This document shows positions 1-10,966 of a DNA stretch of 64,000 bases, in pieces. Source of the DNA: Bipolaris cookei (lineage: Eukaryota > Ascomycota > Dothideomycetes > Pleosporales > Pleosporaceae); the NCBI GenBank assembly GCA_002286855.1, contig NRSV01000047.1, positions 247,869 through 311,868 on the forward strand, in the 5' to 3' direction. A program made the translations under genes and the position numbers. Position 1 is the first letter of the stretch. Every line of letters begins with the position of its first letter. The notes below the pieces were generated by a model. That model was given only the letters and a program-made list of their open reading frames with translations, ran no database searches and had not been told where the DNA came from.

Positions 1-1647
1 CCCGAGTAGCTGTTTTTTCCGCTCTCTCCCTCACTACTTTGGCTGCCTCTCTCGCCACACGTCTCTCCTCTACCTCCTGTTGTCGGAGAAGCTCAGCAGC
101 AGCTTGAAGTTCCTTCCTGTTAGCTTTTTCAAGCTGCTTCTCTTGCTCTTCCTGCTGTTTTACTGTCTCCCAAGCACGTGCCTCTCTAAGCTTACGTGGA
201 GACCAGAAGACAGCACCACCGTGGTATTCCCGTCTCTGCTGCAGGTCGATAGGCTTGTTATGCTTCTTATGCTTTTTCTTAGCAGTAAGAACCTCTTTTA
301 TTCCGTTGATTTCATGGTGTAGTAGTTGGTTTTGGACAGAGAGATGATGGACTTTAAGACTCAGCTTCTTTGCCTCTGCTGACTGGCTGTCGGCTACAGC
401 AGTACGAACTAACTGGTCCATCTTTCTCCAGTCAGAGTCAGAGAGACTCGATGGTGAGCTCCGGTCATCTTCTGCTGGCGTGTGAGTAAATCTCCTGAGT
501 ATATGCTCTGGCTCCATTGGCCATATGCCAGTGGCTTCAAACGACTTAAGAACCGTCTCTGTCTTAAATGCTGACTGCCAGGCACTCCATAACAGTGGGA
601 AGAGGTCACCTTTCTTGACTGGGAGCAGTCCCTGGCTCTTGTGGAGGTGGTCTGAGAGCGCAGCTGAGTACGCGGCCGAGAGTGGCTTGAACAACATTAC
701 GTCGAGCGGCTGCAGCGTGTGAGTGGATTAAGGTGGAAATAAAGCTAGTAGTATACGGTGAGAGTCGCAGTAGTCAAGAAAAGCTGGTGTGATATGACTG
801 CCGTGGCCATCGAGTATAATGAGACGCCAGTCTCTCCCGCGACGGGCTTTCTGCTTCGTACAGCGGTCGAATACCTGCTCTAGCCACTCGAGACCAATAT
901 CGTTGTTCGTCCAGCCAGATGGTGATGATGCTACATAGACGTCGTGCTGCCCAGCTTCGATGGAGCTCACCCACGCTGACTGTAGTGAGCTGTTCGCCGA
1001 CGAGTAGATGAGGCCTGGCGGCAGAGCCTCCCCATCAGCGCAGACAGCTGCTATGAGCGTGATCCAGTCACGAGAGCCATCCTGTAGAGCCGCTGTTACT
1101 TCCTTCTTCTCATACGAGCGACGGCTGAATACTCGCTTTGAGCGTCCTAGTACACCTAGCATGAAGCCCTTCTCGTCCATATTGTACGTATGACGCGGTT
1201 CTATACCATACTGGGCTATTTTGCTGTGTAGTAGCTTGAATTAAGCCTCGTAATTCTCCTTTGAGTCAGCTTTGTGACGACTGGCATCCATAGCAGTGGT
1301 CCATCGAGAGACAAGCTGATCGCCGTGTCGGCTGAGAAAGCGCGTAACCCAAGCATCGCTCACTGGCTCTGTAGTTATTGACGATGCGAAATTTCGTATC
1401 ATCTCTCTCGTGGAGGCAGCGCTCTCTGTGTGAGACTGTTGATATACTGTACGAGCTCTAGCTCTTGTTGTAGGCTGAGTCGTTGTTGGTCGTGGTCTTT
1501 GGCTTCCCGTGGGCGCTGACAACCTCTGTGCCTTCGACTCAATGTAGTTCTGCTAACACCAAACTTGCTAGCAATATCTTGGTACGCAAATTTTTCTCCA
1601 GATTTGAGCGATTCGATTGCTGCAAGCGCATCATCAATTGGTGCCAT
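1..1647 (-). pseudogene. Fot1/pogo transposase, decayed (one frameshift, two in-frame stops)
   Basis: The ATG is at 1647. An N-terminal helix-turn-helix (YQDIASKFGVSRTTLSRRH) is followed, after a frame change near 1410, by a CENP-B-like DNA-binding region (TREMIRNF, then DAWVTRFLSRHG). The DDE catalytic core follows with the motifs NMDEKGF, LIILDGHGSH and LQPLDV; these carry the three acidic residues, a DDD set typical of Fot1. Frame is lost by an apparent one-base deletion near 1408-1412. Stops lie at 1241-1243 (after ENYEA) and 728-730 (after LALFPP). Below 728 the frame is open to base 1 and encodes a Lys/Glu/Gln-rich coiled-coil tail. The 728 stop is explicable as CAA to TAA, a CpA to TpA change typical of repeat-induced point mutation. 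Not expected to make active enzyme. Confidence 0.85.
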
Positions 1648-1703
1648 GATGGTGGAGTTACAACGCGTTAACGTTGGTGGCTATTCTGGTGTTCTGGTGT
1701 TCG

Positions 1704-1736
1704 CCGGGCGTTGCGCGACTCCGGGCGTTGCGCGCA
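1704..1736. repeat. Subterminal tandem pair, 17-bp period
   Basis: The 14-mer CCGGGCGTTGCGCG occurs at 1704 and again at 1721, 17 bp apart, just inside the transposon end. Paired subterminal motifs of this kind are candidate transposase binding sites. The right-hand transposon has a different motif at the same period. Confidence 0.7.
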
Positions 1737-1885
1737 CGGGCACGTTATCTGTGGGGAACCGAAGTCACGCGATCACTTCCTCAGTGCCTGATTTAAATTC
1801 GGACAGTTTCTGATTCAATCATTTTGTTGAAAGTTAGGCACGGTGTACACTCGGGTGGCTTTTACGTTGACAGCGAGCAAACATG

Positions 1886-2119
1886 CTATATTTGCTGGAC
1901 TTTTGTGATGTGACAGTTGCCACATCTGGCATATCCACAAGAAGGGCAAGCATTGCTCCTGTAGGGTATGGAAACGCTACCACAATAGCACTGCATAAAT
2001 GTTAGTCTATATAACTCATGGGATACTGCTCTATACTTGCACATTGCCATACGAAAGTATGTTTCTTCTTTCGAGCCATTCTCACACGCGCTGGTAGCGG
2101 CGACGGCATTGGTAAACAT
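1886..2119 (-). CDS. Possible small zinc-ribbon-like protein
   Basis: A 77-codon frame with a true ATG at 2119. Its C-terminal third has a Cys pattern (CYCG, then CPSCGYARCGNCH), resembling the zinc-ribbon-like tail (W.C..CG / CP.C.H.RC..C) of many small uncharacterised fungal proteins. It lies only about 140 bp from the transposon end in degenerate sequence, so it may be a relic or the last exon of a longer gene. No function is assigned. The support is the Cys spacing alone. Confidence 0.3.
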   Translation of the reverse strand: MFTNAVAATSACENGSKEETYFRMAMCKYRAVSHELYRLTFMQCYCGSVSIPYRSNACPSCGYARCGNCHITKVQQI

Positions 2120-2299
2120 GACTGAGACAAAGAGATTGTCCCTTCGGTACTAGTCGCACAGGAATGAGGGGTTTGCAAATTTGTATGCCATGTCATTATA
2201 GTAGATTAAGCTTTTTTGGTCGAAGGCTCTGATAGCACAATACACGATCAATCTGGTATTCGATGCGCCTGCAAACGGCAAGGTCGATTTAATCAATCA

Positions 2300-3657
2300 C
2301 GAGAGGAGTAATGAAAACAAAGGGCCCTTTTTAAGCCTCATCCGCACTATTTGTAGCTCCTCACGTGAGTTCTGATCCGGTGGCCCGGGTGCCTTCTTTG
2401 GGTTTGACGGCTTCGGGTAAAAAAAGAAACAAAATTGAAACAAGCGTCGCAAGCACGAATGTTTAGGTGCTTCTTTGAAGGAAAGATATTCCTGCTCAGA
2501 GCTTAAGTACTGAAACACGATACCAAGAGTGGTGATGAATAGTAGTAACTAATATGCGTTAGGATAGTGGGTACGACGGTGATGGTGCCACGTGCCTCGA
2601 CATTCACTCGTGTGCTACGACTGGTTTTGATGGCTTCTGCTTGATTCGTACACGCCATTTCTGTGCTTGTTTCATTTAGTTTGTGAATCTCTTTGTTGAG
2701 CACACATGCTTCTTCGTTTGGTTTGTGCATGCGCTCGTTCAGTTGGTGGGTAGCTAGGTGATATGTATTGCTCTCCTGGCTGAGTCGCTCGCTTTGTATG
2801 ACCAAGCGGTTATTTTTGAGTTTAAGGATGCATCCCAACTAACACAATAATTAATATACAAGAGATACCCTATTCGTGGTGCTCTTCCACATACATGCGT
2901 TGGGAAGCGTTTGCAAGAGTTACCGAGTGAATGAAGTCTGTTCAAGAATATGTGAGCTTCTCAAAAGACCCAAAGATGCTATTCGGTACAGAGAAACAGT
3001 CTCTAATATCTGAGAAGTAGCACATATCCCCGCCTGATTTGCTGAAGCGGTTGTAAGCTCGGAACGTGGCTGAAAGCATGTCATGCAGCTGACGCAGAAG
3101 CTGCATCGTTTGGAGGGTCTTGTCCAAAGATTTTTTGATATCGTCAGCAAGGACAGTGTCTTGAGTGGCACCACAGTTACAAGGGTCTTGTGATTTCTAT
3201 AGCGCCTTAGTCGTGGACGAACCAATATATAGAAAAGAGAAGATACCCATGCTTCTACACCCTCTTCAACCGTTCGTATGAAATATAGCCATTCTCGTAG
3301 CACATACTGACTACGATGCGCTACTAAACGCAGCCAGTAGCTTCTTTCACCCCATGTTTTGATGGATTGCGGAGAGGTGGTGAAGTCGAGTCCATACTCC
3401 GAGGTTAGGAAATGTCCTTTGAGCTCGTCCATGTCCTCAATGTTTAAGTCAACTTTGTCAGCCTGGTTGAAAACATACCCTGTCCACTGCAAGTTACTCC
3501 AACCACAGATCACCCGAGTCATATGCCCTCGATATATCGAGTGGGGAACGATCTGCCCATCAGCGTCAGCTAATTCGAGAAATGAGAGATCGGCTACCGA
3601 GTCATCAGTAACCAAGCCCTCATTCTGACTTGATGGCCTTAGAAGCCGATGTTCCAT
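2300..3657 (-). pseudogene. CorA-like fungal membrane-protein gene, apparently degenerate
   Basis: A series of minus-strand frames together resemble the fungal CorA-like Mg2+-transporter-related proteins. An ATG at 3657 opens a soluble region containing the segments WSNLQWTGYVFNQAD and RSYWLRLVAHRSQYVLREW. Another frame (2942-3127) continues with helical sequence (LRQLHDMLSATFRAYNRFSK). A third (2503-2838) is a coiled coil (IQSERLSQESN, LNKEIHKLNET) leading to a hydrophobic stretch ending LLVSCFST, which looks like the CorA TM1 region. The frame then shifts by one near 2515 with no usable intron. A further minus-strand fragment rich in Asp/Tyr/Ser (4206-4385) may be its N-terminal exon. Either a multi-intron gene or, more likely, a relic beside the transposon. 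Confidence 0.35.
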
Positions 3658-5144
3658 GTGAAATTCTCGTCGATATGTCCTGAAGCCTATTATATGTTGC
3701 TTTTTGAATTATTGTCGGTGTATTTGTTGAGCTTAAGGTAACACATACTAGCATGTGTACGCGCATGGACGTCTCGAGAGCAATATGTTTCCATATTGCA
3801 TCACGCAATTCTTTCATTTGATGATGCCAACCTGTTTGGGTCAAGGCAGAAACAAAACTGTGAGTCAATTTGGAAATGTAGCTATCAAGCTGTCAACTGA
3901 AGTACGTTGACGTTTTGATGGTGGATAGAAAGTCACAACATATATCATACGCTGATCGATATCTTGAAGGGTCGAGTGGCCAAAGCGCTGCCTTCGATTA
4001 GATTTGTTGTGACAAAGGGTAACACACAACGAACCGGCTGCTCCAATGTCTCACATAGGTCCTTGGAATCGAAGCTTCCTTGGTAATCTCGACTACGCCC
4101 AGCGCATATCTCTCGATCATCTATCCATGCCTATGCTTTGTCGTCTTGGGCCACCAATCCTTCGTCATCCTGCCGCGATAAGAACTTGGCAAAAACTTTG
4201 GTTTCTCATGAGGCGTTGGATGCTTCAAAGCTCTCGAGGAGCTTGGATGTTAGTTCCCGTTCGGGTATACTACGGTCCTGTCCATGCAAGGGCTGAGATT
4301 CTGTGTCGTTTGTTTGATCAACATCAGACCAATCTTGATATACAGGATAGTCATCGCAGACTCGTGGTCCAGAAAAGATCTGGTCCTAATGTTTACCATT
4401 TCGACCATGCGATTCTGTCTTTCGATTTTTCTTCACCAAAATGGCTGACCTTTTCGATGATTGTCTCATATGAGGAGGGTCTGATACGATAGACACGGAA
4501 CGGGAATAAAAAAACTCGTGTGATCAAATGTAAAAGCGACCAGGAGCAGAGCGCAGCGGCTATTGATTTTGGAAGTGCGAGAAAAGCCATCTTGTGTAAC
4601 ACAAAATAGCCCCCCCTCAAGATCACTTATATCTATCGTTTTCGAGGAGGATTCCGATCTATGGCAGTGTCTGTTTCGACGTCATACTCACCCGCGCGGC
4701 TATCAGATTAACACAGCAACATTGAACGTTACAGCCTGGCCCTATGTGCCCTATCATCAATCTTGGGCATTTACGAGGCGCAGTTCTCAGATACTGCGTA
4801 TGCAAATCACAGGTGCATTAGTTGCGACAACGCATAAGCGCTTTTTCGGTTGACCGGCCATGGGATGTGAGGCGAACCGTCATCATGAGCTTTATCAAGC
4901 CAGTGAATATACCGTATTGTATCAAGATACGAGAAGTCAAAGAAGGGCTTAGATGTTGGCGTTCAAGTGCTTGTTTAGGTGTGTTACGCTGCAGGTAAGG
5001 CGGAGAGGCTGATATGCAACAAGGTGGTTTAGCGTCACGATCGTCATCGCCGGCTAAGCTCTCGCAAGCACCAAGTTCTCTAAGCTCTCATCCTCCACCA
5101 CCAACTCGCAATTGAGGCACCAACAGCCTCACACAACGCCCAGA
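3658..5144. other. Mostly non-coding stretch upstream of the M20 peptidase
   Basis: Apart from the open fragment at 4206-4385 (minus), I see no supported gene. Stops occur in all frames and there are no recognisable domains. The last 200 bp before 5145 are richer in C and CT runs, as expected for the promoter and 5' leader of the peptidase gene. Confidence 0.5.
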
Positions 5145-6359
5145 ATGATCCTCCGGGCCCTCCCTTTTTGCACCCTAGCGCTCAGCGCCCTCACAACCAC
5201 CCCACCCCAAGCCGCCTCTACGCTCTCCGCCTCTGAATTCCAAGTCCTCCCAGCCTCTGAATCCGAGTCACTCCTTGCCCTCCATCGCCACCTCATAGAA
5301 ATCGAATCCATAACCGGCAACGAAAAGAAAGTTGGCGAGTGGCTCTCTTCCTACCTACACTCGCACAACTGGACGGTCGAGCGGCAGGAGGTATCACCCG
5401 GCCGGTACAACCTGCTCGCGTACGGCTCCAAACGCGAAACTACAATTCTTCTAACCTCACACATCGACGTGGTGCCGCCCTATTGGCCCTACTACTACAA
5501 CGAGACGAGCGGTGAGATCGGGGGCCGCGGCAGCGTCGATGCAAAGGGAAGTGTTGCGCCGATCATCGTAGCTGCGGAAGGCATAAAACAGCACTTGTAC
5601 GACGATATCTCGCTGCTATTTGTAGTCGGCGAGGAAACAGGGGGCGATGGCATGCGCGCATTCAGCGACTGGTCGAAGCGACCCTCATCACACGAAATCA
5701 TCATTTTCGGGGAGCCGACAGAAGGCAAGCTGGTCTGCGGACACAAGGGCATGCTAGGTTTTGAAGTCAAAGCTACAGGAAAAGCAGCGCACTCGGGGTA
5801 CCCGTGGTTAGGCGTGAGCGCAAACGATATCCTAGTCGAGGCGCTGGGTGAATTGCTGAAGCTACGACAACATCTACCCTGGAGCGAAAAATACGGGAAT
5901 ACGACTATGAATTTCGGGCGCGTCCAGGGCGGTGTCGCCGCAAACGTGGTTGCCGAAACCGCAGCTGCGAATATCGCGACGCGACTTGCGGCCGGGACAC
6001 CCAAGCTCGTGCGCGAGCAAGTCGTCGACGCGCTTAAAGGCGTTAAAGCAGCGGCGCAAGAGCAAGGTGGCGACCTAGACATTAACTGGGGGAGCGAGGG
6101 CTATGGCGTCGTAGACATCGACTGCGACGTCGATGGGTTCGAAACCATTACTGTGAACTACGGTACCGACGTACCGAATCTCTCCGGCGACCACAAGAGA
6201 TACCTATACGGCCCCGGTTCCATTTTCGTCGCACATTCAGATCATGAAGCGCTGAAGCGCAAGGAGCTTGAGCAGGCTGTTCTTGATTATCGTCGATTGG
6301 TCATCAAGGCTAGTGAGATGCATGGGAATGCTGGGACTGAGGATCAAATCGAATTGTAA
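5145..6359 (+). CDS. Secreted M20-family metallopeptidase (carboxypeptidase / acetylornithine-deacetylase-like)
   Basis: A 404-residue intronless zinc peptidase of family M20A. The first ATG in frame is at 5145; the frame opens slightly upstream but without an ATG. Residues 1-23 are a hydrophobic signal peptide (MILRALPFCTLALSAL...), so the product is probably secreted or vacuolar. The family's metal and catalytic motifs are in order: SHIDVVPP (His ~106, Asp ~108), GRGSVDAKGS (Asp ~132), GEETGGDG (Glu 163-164) and the EPTEGKL segment. The dimerisation-domain signature AHSGYP follows. Known M20 relatives remove C-terminal or N-acyl amino acids from peptides; the exact substrate cannot be read from sequence. 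Length matches the family and no defect is seen. It converges with the CYM1 gene. Confidence 0.88.
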   Translation: MILRALPFCTLALSALTTTPPQAASTLSASEFQVLPASESESLLALHRHLIEIESITGNEKKVGEWLSSYLHSHNWTVERQEVSPGRYNLLAYGSKRETTILLTSHIDVVPPYWPYYYNETSGEIGGRGSVDAKGSVAPIIVAAEGIKQHLYDDISLLFVVGEETGGDGMRAFSDWSKRPSSHEIIIFGEPTEGKLVCGHKGMLGFEVKATGKAAHSGYPWLGVSANDILVEALGELLKLRQHLPWSEKYGNTTMNFGRVQGGVAANVVAETAAANIATRLAAGTPKLVREQVVDALKGVKAAAQEQGGDLDINWGSEGYGVVDIDCDVDGFETITVNYGTDVPNLSGDHKRYLYGPGSIFVAHSDHEALKRKELEQAVLDYRRLVIKASEMHGNAGTEDQIEL

Positions 6360-7014
6360 AATTTCGCATACGAGCATCATGGAAATAGTTTCGCTCGAAG
6401 TATATATGAATCATGATAGTATTGAACAGTAATAAATGTACCCCCACATTTAGTCTACCAGGAGAAAAATCTCACTCTTAATATGCAGGTAGGTCTGAAA
6501 GCAGGAGCTCCATCTCATTTCTTCGTCCCCAGTCTTCCCGAGTCCCCCACCTTGCTAGATAAAGGACTGGATAGAAGGGAATTCAAAAACCGATAGATTT
6601 TTCTCGCGCATTTTCATCACCTCCCCTTCCTATGCAAGATCAGAAAGAGAGAGGAGAAAGACAGAACCGACCAGCAATGGAGGCGAAAAGAAAATGCATG
6701 GTCGTCTGTGAAGAATCTGTTCGTTGCGCTGTGATATGTGTGGAAAAGGAAAAGAGAGAGAAAGTGATGCCGGATTTTATGAAAGGGAGAACATAGGGAG
6801 TTTGGGGTCCGTGCGAGGATAACAGACGGATATCAGTGGTTAATGACATACATAGAAAGAGAAAGAGAGAAGAGTGGAAAGAATTCGGAACCACGCTATG
6901 CATTTCACTTACCCCAAATACGCAACGCCGGTAATGCTGTTCTCTCTTCACATAATCTTACATTTTTACTATACAATCGTCATAAAAGTAGCGTAAAAGC
7001 AAGGGGGATATGCT
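6360..7014. other. Convergent intergenic region between M20 peptidase and CYM1
   Basis: A 3'-to-3' spacer. It is A/G-rich on the plus strand in its middle (GAAAGAGAGAGG-like stretches around 6640-6870) and contains TATAAT- and AATAAA-like AT-rich patches (6400-6440). No coding frame with recognisable content. Confidence 0.5.
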
Positions 7015-10000
7015 TTAGCTAGCGATAGCCGGGACGCCATCGTCCTTTTGCGGGATACCTTCTGCCTCCTCTGCTGCTTTGGCAGCATCCGACATGCCCA
7101 TATCTCTAAACTGCCAGCCATCGGCTTCTTTAACCCAGTCTTTCCGCTCGCCGAGGATAGCAATGCTGCTTTCTTGGGCGCGCTGGACGAGGAACTTGTC
7201 GGCGACGGCTTGTACCTGCTCGGCTGTGACGTCGAGGAGACGCTCGCGCCGCGTTTGCAGCATGTCGTCCGTGACGCCGGAGAGGAACTCGCGCATACCT
7301 TCGCGACTAACGCTCTGTGGGGCATCGTGGCCCTGGAATGCGCTGAGCTTGGCTTCTTCGAGATCTTGAGCTGTCCATGCGCGGTCGCGCGCCCATTGTC
7401 CGGCTTCGGCCATAATTTTCATGCTGTTCTGTGGGTTGGGGTCGCGGTACGAGTACATGCCGAAAAGACCACCGAGACCGCGGGCGTAGGCACCACCTCC
7501 GTAGGCACCACCTTTCTCACGAATCTCAGGATGCAATTGCTTGAAGGTAAGCATTTTTGAGAGAATCTCGAGAGGCGCGCTAGAAACGTGGGTATAGGGC
7601 ACTGTGGGGACAGCGCGAGCTGAGTAGTAGACTTGATAGGGCAGGGGAAAGAAGGACTTTGCGTTACGAGGATACTGCTTCTGTTGTGACGTCTTTGGGA
7701 CTGAAACATTTTTTGGTAGGGTGCTCAAGAACCGGCTGAGCGCTTCCTGGTTGGGTGTTGAGCTCTCACTCCCACAGTTGAGCGCAACGCGGAGTTGGTT
7801 GCTGTTTGCGATGGTGAAGGACTGGATGGCTTTGAGCTTCTGAATAACATCACTGAGCGACTCTTGCGACGCCAATGCGGTCATGAGCTTGATCTGAGTA
7901 AGACCTCCTGTCTCTTCCGCCAGACGCCCCACAGGAGTTATACCGGCCTCGGCAAATCGCATGGCATAAGAATGACCCGACTCGGCAATGGAGCTGATTG
8001 CACCACTTGCCGCGCTCTGCAATAGTTCCCGGATCTTCTTCTCGGCTTCAGGGCCGTCAAAGTCCGTCTCTTGGATAATTGTTCGAAGAAGCTCGTACAT
8101 GTCGGGAATGTTGCGATCAAAGGCGTAGCCGGAGAAAGCCATGCCCTCTTCATAGGCATCGAGTGATAATGGTGATTGAGACGAGTGGTAACCGACAGTG
8201 ATACCGCCCGTCTTGAGTTTGATCTGTTCCTCGAGCTGCTCCATCGTCTTATTCTTGGTGCCAAGACGCATAATAGCACTTGTGAAGAGCGGAATCATCT
8301 CTCGTAACTCATCTGGGAGGTCTTGGAGCTTGTGCACTGCACGGAAATATGTTAACCCGTTTGTAGGAGCCTCGCGCCATTGAATTTTTACACCATCCAA
8401 GTCGGTGTGGCGCAATGGTTTCCGCTCCTTTTCTCGCGGGATGTCTTTGACATGCACAGAAGGTAAGCAGCTCAGGTCTTCATTCCTGGCCTCCTCTTGA
8501 ACCTGTAGCAGTTGAAGCTCCCGGTCCTCCAGATACTTTTGTGCCTCTTGCTCGCTCGAAAACTGCTTGGTGGTCTCTGCAATCTTGGCTGCTAGCCGTT
8601 GGTTCTCCTCGCCTACAAGTTCCTGGCTGAATGTCTCGGAAGGCAGCATAGTGAAGGTCAGAGTGCTGTCGGTGAGGAGGTACTTTTCAATTAGGCTCTC
8701 CAAATAATCTCCCTCGCCGTACTTCTTCTGAAAGGCGTCGACGGTTTCCTGCCACGCAAGAGCCTTGATTGGGTCAATGCCGTTGAACCAGCCTGGCTTG
8801 AGCCGCTGGAGGATGCCCATGCCGAAGCTTGCTGTCTTGTGCTTCAACGAGAGCTCAAGCTGATGCAGGATACCGTCCACCTTGATCTTGTCAAAGCCAT
8901 TCTTCCGAGCTTCAAGCAGGGTTTCTGCAATGACTTGGCGAATCTTGGGTACGTCGTCTGCCTTGACCGCATCCAGCCCTATCGAAAAGACTCCTCGGCG
9001 CCCTGCGCTGTCGTAGCCAGTGTTTGCGCTGAAGTCGGCACCGAGTCCAGATTCAACAAGATTACGGTACAAGGGCGATCCGTATCCACTCATGAGCAGG
9101 CTGCTCAAGACACCGAGGGCAAAGTTCTCGACAGCATCGGCAGTGTCACCCATCAGCCAAGTAACCGAAGTTTTGTACTGCCTGTCCTGAGGTACCAGCG
9201 GATCCAGGGGGCCAGGGACGGTGACGTGCTTGGGAGCGTCAAGAGTAATTGGCGCCTTGACTTCCTGGTCAACGGCAATCTTGTCAAAGCTGCTCAAGCG
9301 GCTGTCTACCTCTTTCAAGTGCTCTTCTAATGGCATGTCACCGTATGTAAGAATCTTGGCGTTGCTGGGGTGGTAGTGGTCGGCGTGAAACTTGCGCAAC
9401 TGCTCCCAGGTAAGGTCGGTGATCTTCTGCGGGTCGCCCCCGGAGTTGTTGATGGCGGGATAGAGATGTTCCTGAAACCGGGTATAGAACAGGTAGCTTG
9501 CGTCCGACATTTGGCCTTTCATCTCGTTGTAGACAACACCCTTGAAGACGATGCGCTTTGCGTTTGGATCGTCGGATTCCTTGGCCAGCGGGTTCTCGGG
9601 CCCTAGGCGCCAGCCCTCTTGAGTGAAATCGTTCTCCTTAAGAAGCGGGTGCAGGGTCGCATCTAGGTATACGGACATGAGGTTCTTGAAGTCCTGGGCA
9701 TTGGTCGTGGCGAAAGGATAGCCAGTGTGGTCGGCAAAGGTCCATGCGTTCATGAAGTTGGACAGGGAGCGGGGGAGCATCTTGAAGAAGGGGTCGCGGA
9801 TGGGATACCTGGGCCGTCAGTGTCTGGTTCGCAGAGGTCCTGGTAGGTTTTCTCACCTCTCGCTGCCACACAGCGTGGTGTGTTCGAGGATGTGCGGCAC
9901 GCCGGTGGCATCTGGCGGGTTGGTCTTGAAGCCGATGGAGAAGACATTGTTGGCGTCCTCACGGGCAATGTGCAGATATTCGGCACCTGTCTTGTCGTGT

Positions 10001-10176
10001 TGAAGGTGAAGGGCCGTCAGTTCGAGCTCGGGCACCTGCTTGACGCGCTTGAGGGTGAAGCCATGGAGGTGTTGGCCGACACTGGGCAGGCTGGTGGCGT
10101 TGGCGACAGCGGCATAGTGTCGTCGCGCAGTGACCGGCAGCCTAGGCGGGAGTTGCCGCCCAGCAGAACGCAGCAT
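7015..10176 (-). CDS. CYM1: Mitochondrial presequence protease (M16C), CYM1/PreP
   Basis: Two exons, 10176-9857 and 9808-7015, encode 1037 residues, the normal length for fungal Cym1. The 48-nt intron (9809-9856) splits the Arg codon of CGSER/YPIRDPFF and restores the frame exactly. The first exon has an Arg-rich, acid-free start (MLRSAGRQLPPRLPVTARRH), a mitochondrial targeting sequence. The inverted zinc motif HILEH lies at residues 95-99. The C-terminal half carries the conserved GGAYGGGAYARG region. Known role of the family: degrading cleaved presequences and short peptides in the mitochondrial matrix or intermembrane space. The start at 10176 was preferred because the upstream extension lacks a targeting pattern. 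It is divergent from the taxilin gene across a 790-bp shared upstream region. Confidence 0.95.
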
Positions 10177-10966
10177 ATTCTGTCGTGGGGCGGATGCGGA
10201 CGGGTGAACAGACTTCGCAATGCCTCGTACTTGGAGTATGCATATAATATGACCATACACACGAAGGCGGGACAGAAATGCTGACCAGCAATGACGCCTG
10301 TGTCGCCGATTGGCCGAGTGCGCCTTGTCCCCAACAGGGTTAGGCTGCAAAATCACAGCGGCGCAGAGGGTGCCTGAATGGGCAGTGGATTGGCTGGAGC
10401 AGGCGCTGGTCCATGTGCTCCTGGTCGATATTGAAGCTCGTGGGCGTGGTGGAGACAGTGCGAAGTACTACTACGTACATTCACTCCTACTCCAACTCTA
10501 ACGGCCTGCGTGGTGCCCGCCCGACGTCGACGACACCACGGCCTGCTGCTCCCCCCGCCCCGTCCATCCTCTCGCCCGACCCGACTGGACTGACCGGACT
10601 GACTGCGACATCTGCTTCTGCTTGCCCTCTCGCTCTGTGCACCACGCCGTTCCGAGACGTCGGTGGAGACACGGCCACACCCTCTCCGCGCGCATTGTTA
10701 CTCGGCTGCCGCTGCTGCTGCTGCTGCTGCTGCTGCTGCGCTGCACTGCGGATACGCACCCCCGCTGCGTAGACCTCCTTCTCCCGACCCCTCTGTACAT
10801 GGGCGTGGTGGCATAGGCAGCGGCTCCGTCACAGGCCACCACTGCGGGATCCACCAGCCACGGCTTCATGGCCACTGTCGCCCAACACGGCCAGCCCACA
10901 TCTGCTCACTCATCCCGACCACCGCACGACTCTTCCCGCACCACCACATCGCCCTCACCCGCCGCC
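10177..10966. promoter_or_regulatory. Bidirectional upstream region, CYM1 / taxilin
   Basis: A head-to-head spacer that must hold both promoters. It is CT-rich toward the taxilin ATG (ACCACCACATCGCCCTCACC), a common fungal core-promoter style, and contains a (GCT)9 microsatellite at 10711-10739. Open frames across it are low-complexity products of that repeat and are not called. Confidence 0.6.
10711..10739. repeat. (GCT)9 microsatellite
   Basis: A perfect trinucleotide run of nine GCT units plus GC, read directly. It lies in the shared CYM1/taxilin upstream region, about 230 bp from the taxilin ATG. Confidence 0.95.

Larger units (their letters stand above)
1..1745 (-). mobile_element. Fot1/pogo-type DNA transposon, 5' part, runs off the window
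   Basis: Tc1/mariner-superfamily element of the pogo/Fot1 group, transcribed leftward. The outer end is placed at 1745: reading outward the sequence is CACGT followed by TA (1746-1747), which would be the TA target duplication. A pair of 17-bp-period subterminal repeats (1704-1736) lies just inside, as expected for transposase binding sites. The element covers a decayed transposase and continues past base 1. Only one terminus is visible, so the terminal inverted repeat cannot be confirmed. The second element at the right edge begins with the same ACGTG end. Confidence 0.8.

Noticed and set aside
4046..4492. A 148-codon plus-strand frame.
   Set aside because: It is antisense to a minus-strand fragment with better coding character (4206-4385), and its own composition is uninformative.
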